Assembly (NCBI RefSeq): GCF_003011895.2
Contig: NZ_PXWF02000114.1
Coordinates: 1-64,000, forward strand
DNA length: 64,000 bases
Direction: 5' to 3'
Origin: Massilia glaciei
GTDB lineage: Bacteria > Pseudomonadota > Gammaproteobacteria > Burkholderiales > Burkholderiaceae_D
Part shown: one piece after another, positions 1 to 8,240 of the stretch
Layout: every line of letters starts with the position of its first letter
Position numbering within the stretch: the first letter of the stretch is position 1
The notes under the pieces: model-generated
Told to the model about the DNA's origin: nothing
The model's input: only the letters and a program-made list of their open reading frames with translations
Database searches by the model: none
Program-made: the position numbers and the translations under genes

Positions 1-1259
1 TCGGCGCGCTCACCTTGCCCAGGGTAAACGATGAACTAATCGTCATATTCCTGGGCGGCGACCCGGACCATCCTCTAATCATCGGCCGCGTGCACGGGGG
101 CAAAACGCCGCCTCCCACCTTCAGCCGCGCCAGCGTACTTCCGGGAGACAAACACCTGTCGGGAATAAAAAGCAAGGAGGCCAAGGCGTACCGCTACAAC
201 CAGTTGCGCATGGACGACACGCCGGGGCAGATCAGTGCGCAGTTGGAAAGCGAGCACGGCCACAGCCAGCTCAACCTTGGCTACCTGACGCATCCGCGGA
301 GTAATGGCAACGCCGAGCCGCGCGGCGAGGGGGCCGAATTGCGCAGCGACCAGGCCGTGTCCATCCGCGGCGGCAATGGCGTGTTCATCAGCGCCGATGC
401 GAGCCTTCGCGCCGCCGGCCGCCAGCTCGAGCGCGACGGGCTCAACGGCCTTGCCGAGGCGCTCACCGGCATCCAGAAGCAGCTTGCCGAACTGGCCGAT
501 GCGCACAACGCCGGCCGCACCGACGGCGAGCCATTGGCGCAGTTGGCCGGGCATTTGCGGCGGTGGGAGGATGGCAGCAACACCGATGGCGACGAACCGG
601 CCGCTGTGGGCGGGCAACCCATCGTGGCGATCGAGGCGCCGGCAGGCTTGCTGCTCGGCAGTCAATCCAATGTTTCCATCGGCGCGCAAACCCATGTGGA
701 TGTGCTCAGCGTGGGCAACACGCAGATCTCTGCCGGACGCAAGTTGATGCTGCATGCGATGCAAAGCATCAGCCTGTTCGCCCACAAGCTCGGTGTGAAA
801 CTGATCGCAGCCAGTGGCAAGGTCGAGATTCAAGCGCATGAGGAGAATGTGGAAATCACCTCCGCCAAGCGCATCGTCCTTATTGCGTCGGAGGAGATCG
901 TTTTTCAAGCGCCGAAGGTCACCGTGGTCACGCAAGGCGCCCAAGCGGTCTACGGCGAGGGGGCGATTTCGCACAAATGCACGGGCGGGTACACGGTCAA
1001 TTCCGCCGACGTCTCGTTCGCCAGCCCCGCAGGTGGCGAAACGCCACTACTGCGCATGCCGAAGGAGGTTCCAGCCCATGAGCAGCGTGTACGCATTGTC
1101 GATCTCAACACCGGGGAACCAATGGCAAAACAACGCTTTCAAGCGACGATGGAGGACGGCCAGGTCATCGAAGGAACGACCGATGACGCGGGATTGACAC
1201 AAATATTGGAGTCATCAATTCCTTTCGGCCGATTCACGATCAAGGCGATTTTCGAATGA
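1..1259 (+). CDS. vgrG: Type VI secretion tip protein VgrG, C-terminal part (5' end outside window)
   Basis: The reading frame is open from the first bases, so the gene starts upstream; the visible part is about 418 residues. It begins inside the gp5-like OB region (PRVNDELIVIFLGGDPDHP, then IIGRVH), followed by the linker with YNQLRMDD and a DUF2345-type beta-helix region rich in short repeats. The last 60 residues (RVRIVDLNTGEPMAKQRF onward) look like a small transthyretin-like beta-sandwich, an adaptor seen on VgrGs that carry a cargo effector. VgrG trimers cap the Hcp tube and deliver effectors into target cells. The lipase, immunity and PAAR genes that follow support this role. Confidence 0.93.
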   Translation, partial: GALTLPRVNDELIVIFLGGDPDHPLIIGRVHGGKTPPPTFSRASVLPGDKHLSGIKSKEAKAYRYNQLRMDDTPGQISAQLESEHGHSQLNLGYLTHPRSNGNAEPRGEGAELRSDQAVSIRGGNGVFISADASLRAAGRQLERDGLNGLAEALTGIQKQLAELADAHNAGRTDGEPLAQLAGHLRRWEDGSNTDGDEPAAVGGQPIVAIEAPAGLLLGSQSNVSIGAQTHVDVLSVGNTQISAGRKLMLHAMQSISLFAHKLGVKLIAASGKVEIQAHEENVEITSAKRIVLIASEEIVFQAPKVTVVTQGAQAVYGEGAISHKCTGGYTVNSADVSFASPAGGETPLLRMPKEVPAHEQRVRIVDLNTGEPMAKQRFQATMEDGQVIEGTTDDAGLTQILESSIPFGRFTIKAIFE

Positions 1260-1302
1260 TGGCTGGCGGCGTTTCACTGTTGCATTCACACAAAGGATGA
1301 AA

Positions 1303-3027
1303 ATGACAGACGAATACAACTTCCCGGGTTACAAGCTGCCTGTGAACCCGTACTTCGAGCAAGGTACCATCGCTTGCGGGTTTGTAACCCCCAAACAGGA
1401 TCGCATTCCACAAGTGCAAAGCATTCCACCGAGGCGCGTTTTGCCGATCATCTTCATCCCCGGCATCATGGGTTCCAACTTGCGGATGAGCGCGGCGCGG
1501 CAGGCGCAGCTTGAAAAGGACAACAATATTTCGTGGAGGCCCGAGCATACGCTGGAAACGCTCGCCTCGGCCAATGATACTGCAGAGGAGCGGCAACTTC
1601 GACTCGATCCAGATGAAACGGAAGTCGATACATACGATCCGGTGCGGAACCCCACAGGCGATCCGGACGAGACGTCGGATGAGCGCAACGAGGAGGTGGA
1701 GGTCGATTTCTCGTATAAGGTCGAACCAGCCATCAATCCGCCGTTGCTTAGAAGTGACCCGCGTGGCACCAGCGGCCGCCGCACGAGCGAGCAGAAAGCG
1801 CGCGCGCGGGGCTGGGGCGAGGTGTATTTTGATAGCTACCGCGAGCTCTTGGAGATGTGCGAGGAGCGGCTCAATACAGCCTTTTACGGCGGCAAGATGG
1901 ACAGTTGGTGGAAAAAAATTATCGACGTTGCTCCGGCAAAATGGGGAGCGCACGCCCAGCCGGTTCTCGCGCCGCTTGACGAGGCCACACTCCGCGCCGC
2001 TGTCAAAGGCTGCTGGTTCCCAGTTCACGCCATGGGGTACAACTGGTTAAAAGGAAATGAGGAATCGGGAACAGTCATTGCCAATCGTATTCGGGCACTT
2101 ATGAAAAATTACGAGGCCCAGGGATTTCAATGTGAAAAAGTCATCCTGATTACCCATTCGATGGGGGGGCTGGTGGCACGGGCGGCGATACATCCGGCCA
2201 TGGGCGGACTCAACGACAAGGTGTTGGGAATAGTTCATGGTGTCATGCCCGCGATTGGTGCGGGAGCCGCGTACAAACGCATGCGCTGTGGCTTTGAGGG
2301 CAGTGGGATTACGACCGATGTCTTGGGCAGCACGGGAGCGCATGTTACACCGGTGCTTGGAAATGCCCAAGGTGGACTCGAATTGCTACCCAGCCAGGCT
2401 TACGGCAACGACTGGTTGCGAGTGCAACATACTGGAAAAATTATCAAAAGCCTGCCGGAAAAAGGGGACCCCTACGAGGAAATATATAAGGTGAAAGGCA
2501 AGTGGTTCAACCTGCTGCAGGAGGGATGGATCAATCCGGCGCGCCAAAGGAACTCGAGCTTTGAAAATACATGTCATCTGTTGGACTTGGCAAAGAAATT
2601 TCACAGTAACATCAATGAAACATACCACGATCAAAGTTATGCACATTACGGCGCCGGTGCCGCGCACCCCGCCTGGCGGCGAGTGGTATGGGCGGTCGAT
2701 GATCGGGCGCGCGTGGTTGATGTCAACCTTTTAAACCTTGTGGCCGACGACCGAAAAGGAGTCTTGACCCTTGTCGATCCGAGGTTCCCGTCGCCAGTCG
2801 GGCAACCCGGTCCCCGTTTCACAGCCACCATGTCGGTTGCGGCCGACCCCGGTGATCAAACCGTACCCTTGCACTCCGCGGAACACCAACTGAGAAGTGG
2901 CAAGTTCAAGGGGATTTTCCGGCAGCACGGGTATGAACATCAGGCCAGCTATTCAGATGAGTCGGCCCTGTTTTCCACACTCTTCAGCGTGGTGCGGATT
3001 GCCTACACGATGGGATGGTCGAAATGA
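1303..3027 (+). CDS. Type VI secretion lipase effector, alpha/beta hydrolase fold
   Basis: This protein of about 574 residues lies directly after vgrG and directly before a Tli4-type immunity gene, the classic order for an antibacterial phospholipase effector. FIPGIMGSN near residue 55 forms the usual oxyanion region of lipases, and THSMGG near residue 288 is the nucleophile elbow with serine as catalytic residue. An acidic insert (about residues 100-150) separates the two. No signal peptide is present, as expected for T6SS cargo. I chose the ATG at 1303 because AAAGGA ends 5 bases upstream; the ATG at 1297 lies inside that site. The exact Tle subfamily is not certain. The predicted role is cleavage of membrane phospholipids in the target cell periplasm. 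Confidence 0.85.
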   Translation: MTDEYNFPGYKLPVNPYFEQGTIACGFVTPKQDRIPQVQSIPPRRVLPIIFIPGIMGSNLRMSAARQAQLEKDNNISWRPEHTLETLASANDTAEERQLRLDPDETEVDTYDPVRNPTGDPDETSDERNEEVEVDFSYKVEPAINPPLLRSDPRGTSGRRTSEQKARARGWGEVYFDSYRELLEMCEERLNTAFYGGKMDSWWKKIIDVAPAKWGAHAQPVLAPLDEATLRAAVKGCWFPVHAMGYNWLKGNEESGTVIANRIRALMKNYEAQGFQCEKVILITHSMGGLVARAAIHPAMGGLNDKVLGIVHGVMPAIGAGAAYKRMRCGFEGSGITTDVLGSTGAHVTPVLGNAQGGLELLPSQAYGNDWLRVQHTGKIIKSLPEKGDPYEEIYKVKGKWFNLLQEGWINPARQRNSSFENTCHLLDLAKKFHSNINETYHDQSYAHYGAGAAHPAWRRVVWAVDDRARVVDVNLLNLVADDRKGVLTLVDPRFPSPVGQPGPRFTATMSVAADPGDQTVPLHSAEHQLRSGKFKGIFRQHGYEHQASYSDESALFSTLFSVVRIAYTMGWSK

Positions 3028-4484
3028 CGAAATACCTCGGCATTAGTTCATTCGCGCCTGCGATGACCTCGCCAGTCGTCCTGCTCATTGCTGCGCTGAT
3101 TCTTTGTGCATGCGACAGCTCAGCTCAACCAACTAAAAGGCCCGACATGACAACCCTGTCCCCGCGTTTGCAAACGTTGTTCGAGAAAAAGAAAACTGTC
3201 TGCTTCGGCCGATTTGTCATGACAATCCCAGCTACCGCGACAGTCGTTTTTGGTCCTGCACAGGCAGAGTACGAGATCAACCGTTACGCGGACGCAGGCG
3301 GGGAAGTCACGCAGCGCCTAGCTGAACATCTAGCTATCGTGGAAGGCAAAAGGGAATTCCTGCACGAGGAAGATATCGCCAAATTTCCTCTGTTTGGGAA
3401 GGTTGTCGATGGAATATTGCCAGGGCAGAAAGTGGCTTTCGGCACATCCAATCGGGTTGGCTACACGATGTATTCCTTCATTCCTATCGGGAAAGATCTG
3501 TTTGTGCAGCATTCCAACAACGTGCCACCAAATGCCGACGAAATACTAATCTTTAATAGGGTGGCTAGTAATCTTCGTTTACGTTCCGAGGACGAAATTC
3601 CAGCGGAACCCGGAATCTGTATTAACGGTGGTTTCATTCCTTTGGATTTTGAATATGAGAAGGTCACGATCGGTGTGCGTCTCAAGGAATTCCCGGATGT
3701 GCACTTCTCGATCGCGGCACTGAAAAATGGAGATTTTTTGCCCGTGGAGGACCGTTTGGAGCTTAGACTCATCGGGGCGGAGGCGGCAGCGGCGCATGAT
3801 GGTCTAGGTGCTGCCTATGCCCGTATCAAGATATTCCGACGTCAAGCTCGTCAAGTGGGAGCGTGGAAGGGTTTTGAGTTTGTGGCGCACAAACCCGCGT
3901 TCGGGCGTGATGCCGAGGCACACGATTTCCGATTCGAAAGTCTAGGGGCATCAAATGACCCACTGCTGCCAAGACTCGACGTCCGCTTGGATTCCGGCGT
4001 GAAAAAAAATAAGAAGGCAAGCGTCAAGCCCAGTATCACCGATGAAGAAGCGATCGAATTATGGGACAGGCTGCTGGACTCAATTCGCATACGCGAGACC
4101 GGCGGTGGCAACCCAGGCGCCGGCGAGAAGAAGAGGACGCCATTGGGAGAACGTTCCATGACTGGTGGCACATGCTCCCAGGATGGCTGGTGGCGCAGCA
4201 CTGACTGCGGCGAGATTGAGGGTGGGGCGCGGCGCCACTTTGCCTTCGGCGACACGTTTCCAGATATTGTGCTCTTGTACAAGCCGAGCGTTTGGCAAAG
4301 GCTGACTGGCGAGCGACCGAGGCACAGGCTGACGACTGTATGGGAGCTTGTCGATTACGACGCAGAACCAGCGGCATCATTGCAAGTGGCGGAAAACGTT
4401 GCACCGCCGCATTTTGGCATCGCGCCGTCGCCACCGCCGCCGGATGGGGATGCGGCGAAGGACACGTCGCCCCGAATCAGCTAA
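3015..4484 (+). CDS. Tli4-type T6SS immunity lipoprotein, full-length copy
   Basis: The start overlaps the lipase gene by 13 bases, so the two are translationally coupled. The N-terminus has a hydrophobic stretch ending in the lipobox-like LCACDSS, predicting a periplasmic lipoprotein. KTVCFGRFVMTIP and EPGICINGGFIPLDFEYE are typical of the Tli4 immunity family, which binds and blocks a periplasmic lipase effector. The last roughly 100 residues form a separate module (GGTCSQDGWWRS, WQRLTGERP, WELVDYD) seen on related T6SS lipoproteins, ending in a proline-rich tail. A second copy lies at 6275. ATG 3024 is an alternative start. The role is self-protection against the lipase encoded just upstream. 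Confidence 0.85.
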   Translation: MVEMTKYLGISSFAPAMTSPVVLLIAALILCACDSSAQPTKRPDMTTLSPRLQTLFEKKKTVCFGRFVMTIPATATVVFGPAQAEYEINRYADAGGEVTQRLAEHLAIVEGKREFLHEEDIAKFPLFGKVVDGILPGQKVAFGTSNRVGYTMYSFIPIGKDLFVQHSNNVPPNADEILIFNRVASNLRLRSEDEIPAEPGICINGGFIPLDFEYEKVTIGVRLKEFPDVHFSIAALKNGDFLPVEDRLELRLIGAEAAAAHDGLGAAYARIKIFRRQARQVGAWKGFEFVAHKPAFGRDAEAHDFRFESLGASNDPLLPRLDVRLDSGVKKNKKASVKPSITDEEAIELWDRLLDSIRIRETGGGNPGAGEKKRTPLGERSMTGGTCSQDGWWRSTDCGEIEGGARRHFAFGDTFPDIVLLYKPSVWQRLTGERPRHRLTTVWELVDYDAEPAASLQVAENVAPPHFGIAPSPPPPDGDAAKDTSPRIS

Positions 4485-4561
4485 ATCAGCGAGGTCATAT
4501 CATGGCCGCGCAGAGCCATCGCAAGCCCTCATTTTGTATGACCGTCAGCGGGACAAAGTCA
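4485..4561 (+). other. Leader of a former PAAR gene, cut off by the insertion sequence
   Basis: This stretch matches 7515-7568, the leader of the intact PAAR gene: GCCGCGCAG, a CATCGC block and a GGGA ribosome-binding site line up in both. It originally led into the ATG now at 6212. The element at 4562-6204 has parted the ribosome-binding site from that ATG. The last eight bases, CAAAGTCA, are one copy of the target duplication. Confidence 0.75.
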
Positions 4562-4585
4562 GGCCCAATGCCGTTTTGAGTGGAA
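4562..4585 (+). repeat. Left terminal inverted repeat of the ISL3 element
   Basis: It begins GGCCCAATGCCGTTTTG and matches the reverse complement of 6181-6204 except at three positions. The target duplication CAAAGTCA directly precedes it. Confidence 0.93.
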
Positions 4586-4859
4586 GTTGACTTCGGATAC
4601 CATGTCGGCTACCGCTGTGAATGCCTAATTTCGTCGTTACTTTGCATTGCCCTGCGCGGCCATGCATCCAGGCCCGGAACAGGGTCAAGGGCGGGTGGCG
4701 CGAAGCGCTGCCCGGCGAAGCGAACCCTTGACGCTGTGCAGGGCCAATACGCTGGGGCATGGCCGTCGACATGGCATGCCATGGCGACGACCATGCAGAC
4801 GCGTTGGACGATGTGCCTGGCCACAGCAATGACCGTAGTCTTAACTTGAGGTAGCCGCA

Positions 4860-6200
4860 ATGAGTGTTGGTGTCGAAGCCCTGTTTACGTCCGCGCTGGG
4901 ACTGAAGTCGCCGTGGGAAGTGGTCAAGGTCGACCTCGACACCGCCAAACGGAGGATCGATTTCGAGGTCGCCTGCAATGCGAAGCAGTTGTCTTGCCCT
5001 GCCTGCGGCGTCAACGGGCAAGGCATTCATGACAGGGTCAGACGCGACTGGCGGCATCTGGATTTCTTCCAGCACGAGGCGTGGCTGCACGCCGACGTGC
5101 CGCGCGTCGACTGCGGCGCTTGCGGCAAGACCACGTTGGTGGAAGCGCCGTGGGCACGCCCTGGCAGCGGCTTTACGCTGCTGTTTGAAGCGTTTGCCTT
5201 GTCGCTGTGCCAGTCCATGCCGGTTGCGCATGCTGCGGCCCTGTTGCGAGTCGATTCCAGGCAGTTGTGGCGCAGGATAGATCATTACGTCGGTGAGGCG
5301 CGCGCCCAGGAGAAAATGGACGGCGTCGCCGTGATTGGCATCGACGATTTGAGTTTCAGGCGCGGCCAGGACTATGTGACCGTGGCCCATGACTTGGAAG
5401 CGAAGCGGTTGCTGTTCATGACCGAGGGTCGAAAGCACGGCACGGTCATCGAATTCAAGGAAGATTTGATTGCGCATGGCGGCAACCCGGACGACATCAA
5501 GCACGTCTGCATGGACATGAGCGCCGCCTACACCAAGGGCGTGACCGAGATATTGCCTCAAGCCCAAATTAGCTTCGACCGGTTTGATGTGATCGCCTTG
5601 GGTAATGAGGCGATGGATGCCGTGCGGCGCGATGAAATGCGAGACCAGCCCCGAGTCGTGCGCGCGGCGATGGGAACGGACCGCAAAGCGATCAAGGGCA
5701 TGTTCTGGGGCATGCGCAAAGACCATTCCGACTGGAGCGTCGATCAGATCAACACGATGTATCGGCTGCAGCGCTCGAACCTCAAGAGCGCACGCGCCTG
5801 GCGCCTGAAAGAGGGGCTGCGCTCGACTTACGCCACTGGCGTAACGAGCAATTGCCCCGTAAAAGCCGAGGCCGCCCTGATGCGCTGGATTTCGTGGGCG
5901 CGGCGCAGTCGACTTGAGCCATTCAAAAAACTCGCCACCACGCTCAAGGATCGATTGGCTGGCGTGGTACGCGGCATGCTCGATGGCCGTAGCAACGCCT
6001 ATGTCGAGGCGATGAATGGCATGCTCCAGCAGGTCAAACGGGCTGCGCGTGGATTCCGAACCGTGAAGAACTTCGTCGCCATCGCCTACCTCCGCATGTC
6101 CAAGTTAAAGAATCTACCGCAGAATCCCATGCAACCAGCGGCTCCGCTGCGATCTACCATTTACCGCGCCGGTCGTCCATTTCCACACAAAACGGCATAG
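4860..6200 (+). CDS. ISL3-family transposase
   Basis: This 446-residue protein has the ISL3 layout: an N-terminal zinc-ribbon (CPACG near residue 44 and CGACGK near residue 82), a short helix-turn-helix region, and a DDE catalytic core with IDDLSFRRG (first Asp), CMDMSAAYTKG (second Asp) and EAMNGMLQQVKRAARGF (final Glu). It catalyses cut-and-paste movement of the element by acting on the terminal inverted repeats. The length is normal, and no stop or frameshift interrupts it. The ATG at 4860 begins right after a GAGGTAGCCGCA stretch that can serve as the ribosome-binding site. The stop codon lies within the right inverted repeat. Confidence 0.94.
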   Translation: MSVGVEALFTSALGLKSPWEVVKVDLDTAKRRIDFEVACNAKQLSCPACGVNGQGIHDRVRRDWRHLDFFQHEAWLHADVPRVDCGACGKTTLVEAPWARPGSGFTLLFEAFALSLCQSMPVAHAAALLRVDSRQLWRRIDHYVGEARAQEKMDGVAVIGIDDLSFRRGQDYVTVAHDLEAKRLLFMTEGRKHGTVIEFKEDLIAHGGNPDDIKHVCMDMSAAYTKGVTEILPQAQISFDRFDVIALGNEAMDAVRRDEMRDQPRVVRAAMGTDRKAIKGMFWGMRKDHSDWSVDQINTMYRLQRSNLKSARAWRLKEGLRSTYATGVTSNCPVKAEAALMRWISWARRSRLEPFKKLATTLKDRLAGVVRGMLDGRSNAYVEAMNGMLQQVKRAARGFRTVKNFVAIAYLRMSKLKNLPQNPMQPAAPLRSTIYRAGRPFPHKTA

Positions 6201-6204
6201 AGCC
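6181..6204 (-). repeat. Right terminal inverted repeat of the ISL3 element
   Basis: Its reverse complement begins GGCTCTATGCCGTTTTG and pairs with the left repeat. CAAAGTCA follows at 6205-6212. The transposase stop TAG (6198-6200) lies inside it. Confidence 0.93.
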
Positions 6205-6211
6205 CAAAGTC

Positions 6212-6244
6212 ATGCCTAACATTATCCGGTTGAACGACCCCACC
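6212..6244 (+). pseudogene. Remnant of a duplicated PAAR gene (first 11 codons)
   Basis: The 11 codons read MPNIIRLNDPT, identical to the N-terminus of the intact PAAR protein at 7569 apart from the start codon. The sequence then leaves PAAR and joins the last codons of the lipase gene (GCCTACACGATGGGATGG, also at 3002-3019). This is the breakpoint of a duplication that produced the second immunity copy. The frame runs on into that copy, giving a spurious fused reading frame from 6212. The remnant lost its ribosome-binding site when the ISL3 element inserted at its ATG. Confidence 0.85.
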
Positions 6245-6274
6245 ATGCAGTGGTGCGGTTGCCTACACGATGGG

Positions 6275-7576
6275 ATGGTCGAAATGACGAACTACCTTGG
6301 CATTAATGCATTCGCAGTTGCGATGACCTCGCCCGCCATCCTCCTTACCGCTGCATTGTCACTTTGTGCATGCGACAGTCCGGCTCAATCAACTAAAAGG
6401 TCCGACATGACACCTCTTTCCCCGCGATTGCAAACGCTGTTTGAAAAGACGAGAACAGTCTGCTTCGGCCGGTTCGTGATGACAATTCCTGTTACAGCGA
6501 CACTCGTTTACGGCCCTGCAAATGTAGAGCACGAGATTAACCGTTATGCCGACGCAAGTGGAGAGTTGGCGCATCGCCTAGCCGAACATCTCGATATCGT
6601 GGAAGGCAAGCGGGAACTCCTGCACGAGGAAGATATTGTTAAATTTCCCTTATTTGGCAAGGTTGTCGATGGAGTGTTGCCCGGGCAGAAAGTGGCTTTC
6701 GGCTCATCAAATCGGGTCGGTTACACGATGTATTCCTTCATCCCTGTCGGAAAAGATCTGTTTGTGCAGCATTCCAACAACGTGCGACCTGACGCCGACG
6801 AAATATTGGTCTTCAATAGGGTCGCAAGTAATCTTCGTTCTCGTTCCGAGAGTGAAATTCCAGCGGAACCTGGGATCTGTATCAACGGCGGCTTCATCCC
6901 TTTAGAGGTTGAGTATGAAAAAATCACAGTCGGTGTCCGTCTCAAGGAATTCCCGGATGTGCACTTCTCTGTTGAGGTCCAAAAAAATCGCGAGCGCCTG
7001 GCCGAAACGGGGCGCTTGGAATTGATGCTCGATGAGGCTAAAGAGGAGGCGGAGCAAAGAGGACTTGGTGCAGTTTACGCTCGCATTAAGACCTTTCGAC
7101 GCGGCCCGCGTCAACTAGGCGCGTGGCAGGGTTTTGAATTTGTGTCGCGCAGACCAGTGTACAAGCGCGATACCGAGGCGCACGAATTTCACTTCGAAAG
7201 TCTAGGGGCGTTGTACGACCCACTGCAGCCAAGACTCGACGTCCGCTTGGATTCAGGCGTGATAAAAAATAAGAAGGCAAGCGTCAAGCCCAGTATCACC
7301 GATGAAGAAGCGATCGAATTATGGGACAGGTTGCTGGAATCAATTCGCATACGCGGGACCAGCGGCGGCAATCCAGGCACCGGCGAGAAGGAGAGGACAC
7401 CCTTGGGAAAACTCACCATCAGCGGAGGCACATGCTCACAGGATGGCCGGTGGCGCAGCAATGACAGCGGTGGGATTGAGGGCGGGGCGCGGCGCCACTT
7501 TGCCTTCTGGGCCGCGCAGGCCCATCGCCGCACGACCTCATTTGGTACGACCCACAGGGAGAAAAATCATTCCTAA
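6275..7576 (+). CDS. Tli4-type T6SS immunity lipoprotein, second copy with shortened C-terminus
   Basis: The 433-residue product is clearly homologous to the protein at 3015: the same lipobox (LCACDSP), KTRTVCFGRF-like core, EPGICINGGFIPLEVEYE and WDRLLESIRIR. Divergence is greatest around residues 220-270. It loses homology at RRHFAF, where about 85 codons of the C-terminal module are gone and the frame runs through former leader sequence to a short unrelated tail (AHRRTTSF...). It overlaps the PAAR start by 8 bases. It may protect against a related lipase or be decaying; the core immunity domain is intact, so function is plausible. Translation from ATG 6275 or 6284 gives a normal lipoprotein signal, while a start at 6212 would bury it. 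Confidence 0.8.
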   Translation: MVEMTNYLGINAFAVAMTSPAILLTAALSLCACDSPAQSTKRSDMTPLSPRLQTLFEKTRTVCFGRFVMTIPVTATLVYGPANVEHEINRYADASGELAHRLAEHLDIVEGKRELLHEEDIVKFPLFGKVVDGVLPGQKVAFGSSNRVGYTMYSFIPVGKDLFVQHSNNVRPDADEILVFNRVASNLRSRSESEIPAEPGICINGGFIPLEVEYEKITVGVRLKEFPDVHFSVEVQKNRERLAETGRLELMLDEAKEEAEQRGLGAVYARIKTFRRGPRQLGAWQGFEFVSRRPVYKRDTEAHEFHFESLGALYDPLQPRLDVRLDSGVIKNKKASVKPSITDEEAIELWDRLLESIRIRGTSGGNPGTGEKERTPLGKLTISGGTCSQDGRWRSNDSGGIEGGARRHFAFWAAQAHRRTTSFGTTHREKNHS

Positions 7577-7829
7577 CATTATCCGTTTGAACGACCCCAC
7601 GAGCCACGGCGGCAATGTCTCCAGTGTTTCCGGCACATATTTCACGGTCGATGGAATCGCCATCGCCCGCGTCGGGGACAAATGCACTTGCCCACTGCAT
7701 GGCGATGGCACGATTACGGAGGGTGACCCGCATCACACCGTCGACGGCATCCCCGTCGCCTATGCCGGGCACAAGACGAGTTGCGGCGCGACGCTGGTTT
7801 CGACGGTCGCCAACTTCAACCGCTCATGA
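7569..7829 (+). CDS. PAAR domain protein, type VI secretion spike tip, apparent ATT start
   Basis: The 86 codons read PNIIRLNDPTSHGGN through CTCPLHGDG to GIPVAYAGHKTSCGA, a single PAAR fold with the usual repeated histidine/cysteine pattern that sharpens the VgrG spike. The position matching the ATG of the duplicated remnant (6212) is ATT here (7569-7571), with GGGAGA 8 bases upstream. Nothing else in frame nearby keeps the full domain: the next candidate is TTG at 7587, which would remove the first strand. Initiation at ATT is rare and inefficient, so expression may be low. The gene ends the T6SS locus. Confidence 0.82.
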   Translation: MPNIIRLNDPTSHGGNVSSVSGTYFTVDGIAIARVGDKCTCPLHGDGTITEGDPHHTVDGIPVAYAGHKTSCGATLVSTVANFNRS

Positions 7830-8240
7830 TCTAAGCGCGCAGGCCGTCACCCAGAAAAGCAAGGATTCCAGGCGCGGTCTAATCGTACGATCGCGAATTT
7901 TGTTGAACGAGATTCGTATGGCATCCAGGGTCGACGCGCGTGAATCAAAAGGCAGTCCTCGATCATCGAGTCGGCGCCGATTGTGCTGCCCTGCGTCGAC
8001 GAAAGCTCGGCGGCCCCCTTGGCGTGGATGCAAGGAACGCTTGCGGTGAGCTATTGTTCTATGGGGCCCCGCGTCCGCGAGGACGATGTTGGTTGTCTTT
8101 TTTTGGGGATCGACATCACGACTTATGGGCCGCCCCAAGCCACTGCGTGACGCACGCGTAAACATAGCCCGGCCGCGGGCCCCATCCGCGCTGTTGAACT
8201 TGGTATCATTGCTGGTTATTAAAAATCCGGAGATGATCCA
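7830..8240. other. Intergenic region with no recognised gene
   Basis: No reading frame here resembles a known protein on either strand. GC is slightly lower than in the flanking genes, and the stretch marks the border between the T6SS locus and the core genes. The only recognisable signal is a weak promoter near the right end. Confidence 0.6.
8194..8221 (+). promoter_or_regulatory. Possible promoter of the S9 peptidase gene
   Basis: TTGAAC at 8194-8199 and TTATTA at 8216-8221 are 16 bases apart, and 19 bases separate the second box from the ATG. A GGAG ribosome-binding site follows at 8229-8232. Confidence 0.4.

Larger units (their letters stand above)
4562..6204 (+). mobile_element. ISL3-family insertion sequence, complete, 1643 bp
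   Basis: Both ends can be placed exactly. The 24-bp terminal inverted repeats at 4562-4585 and 6181-6204 agree at 21 positions and share the core TGCCGTTTTG. The 8-bp sequence CAAAGTCA directly flanks the element at 4554-4561 and 6205-6212, the target duplication length usual for ISL3. One transposase gene fills the right part and its stop codon lies inside the right repeat. About 300 bases ahead of the transposase are non-coding and contain a perfect palindrome CATGGCATGCCATG at 4770-4783. The intact repeats, duplication and reading frame suggest a recent and possibly active insertion. Confidence 0.95.

Noticed and set aside
6212-7576. One 454-residue PAAR-immunity fusion protein
   Set aside because: It arises from a duplication join; the ATG lost its ribosome-binding site to the IS, and the lipoprotein signal of the second part would be internal.
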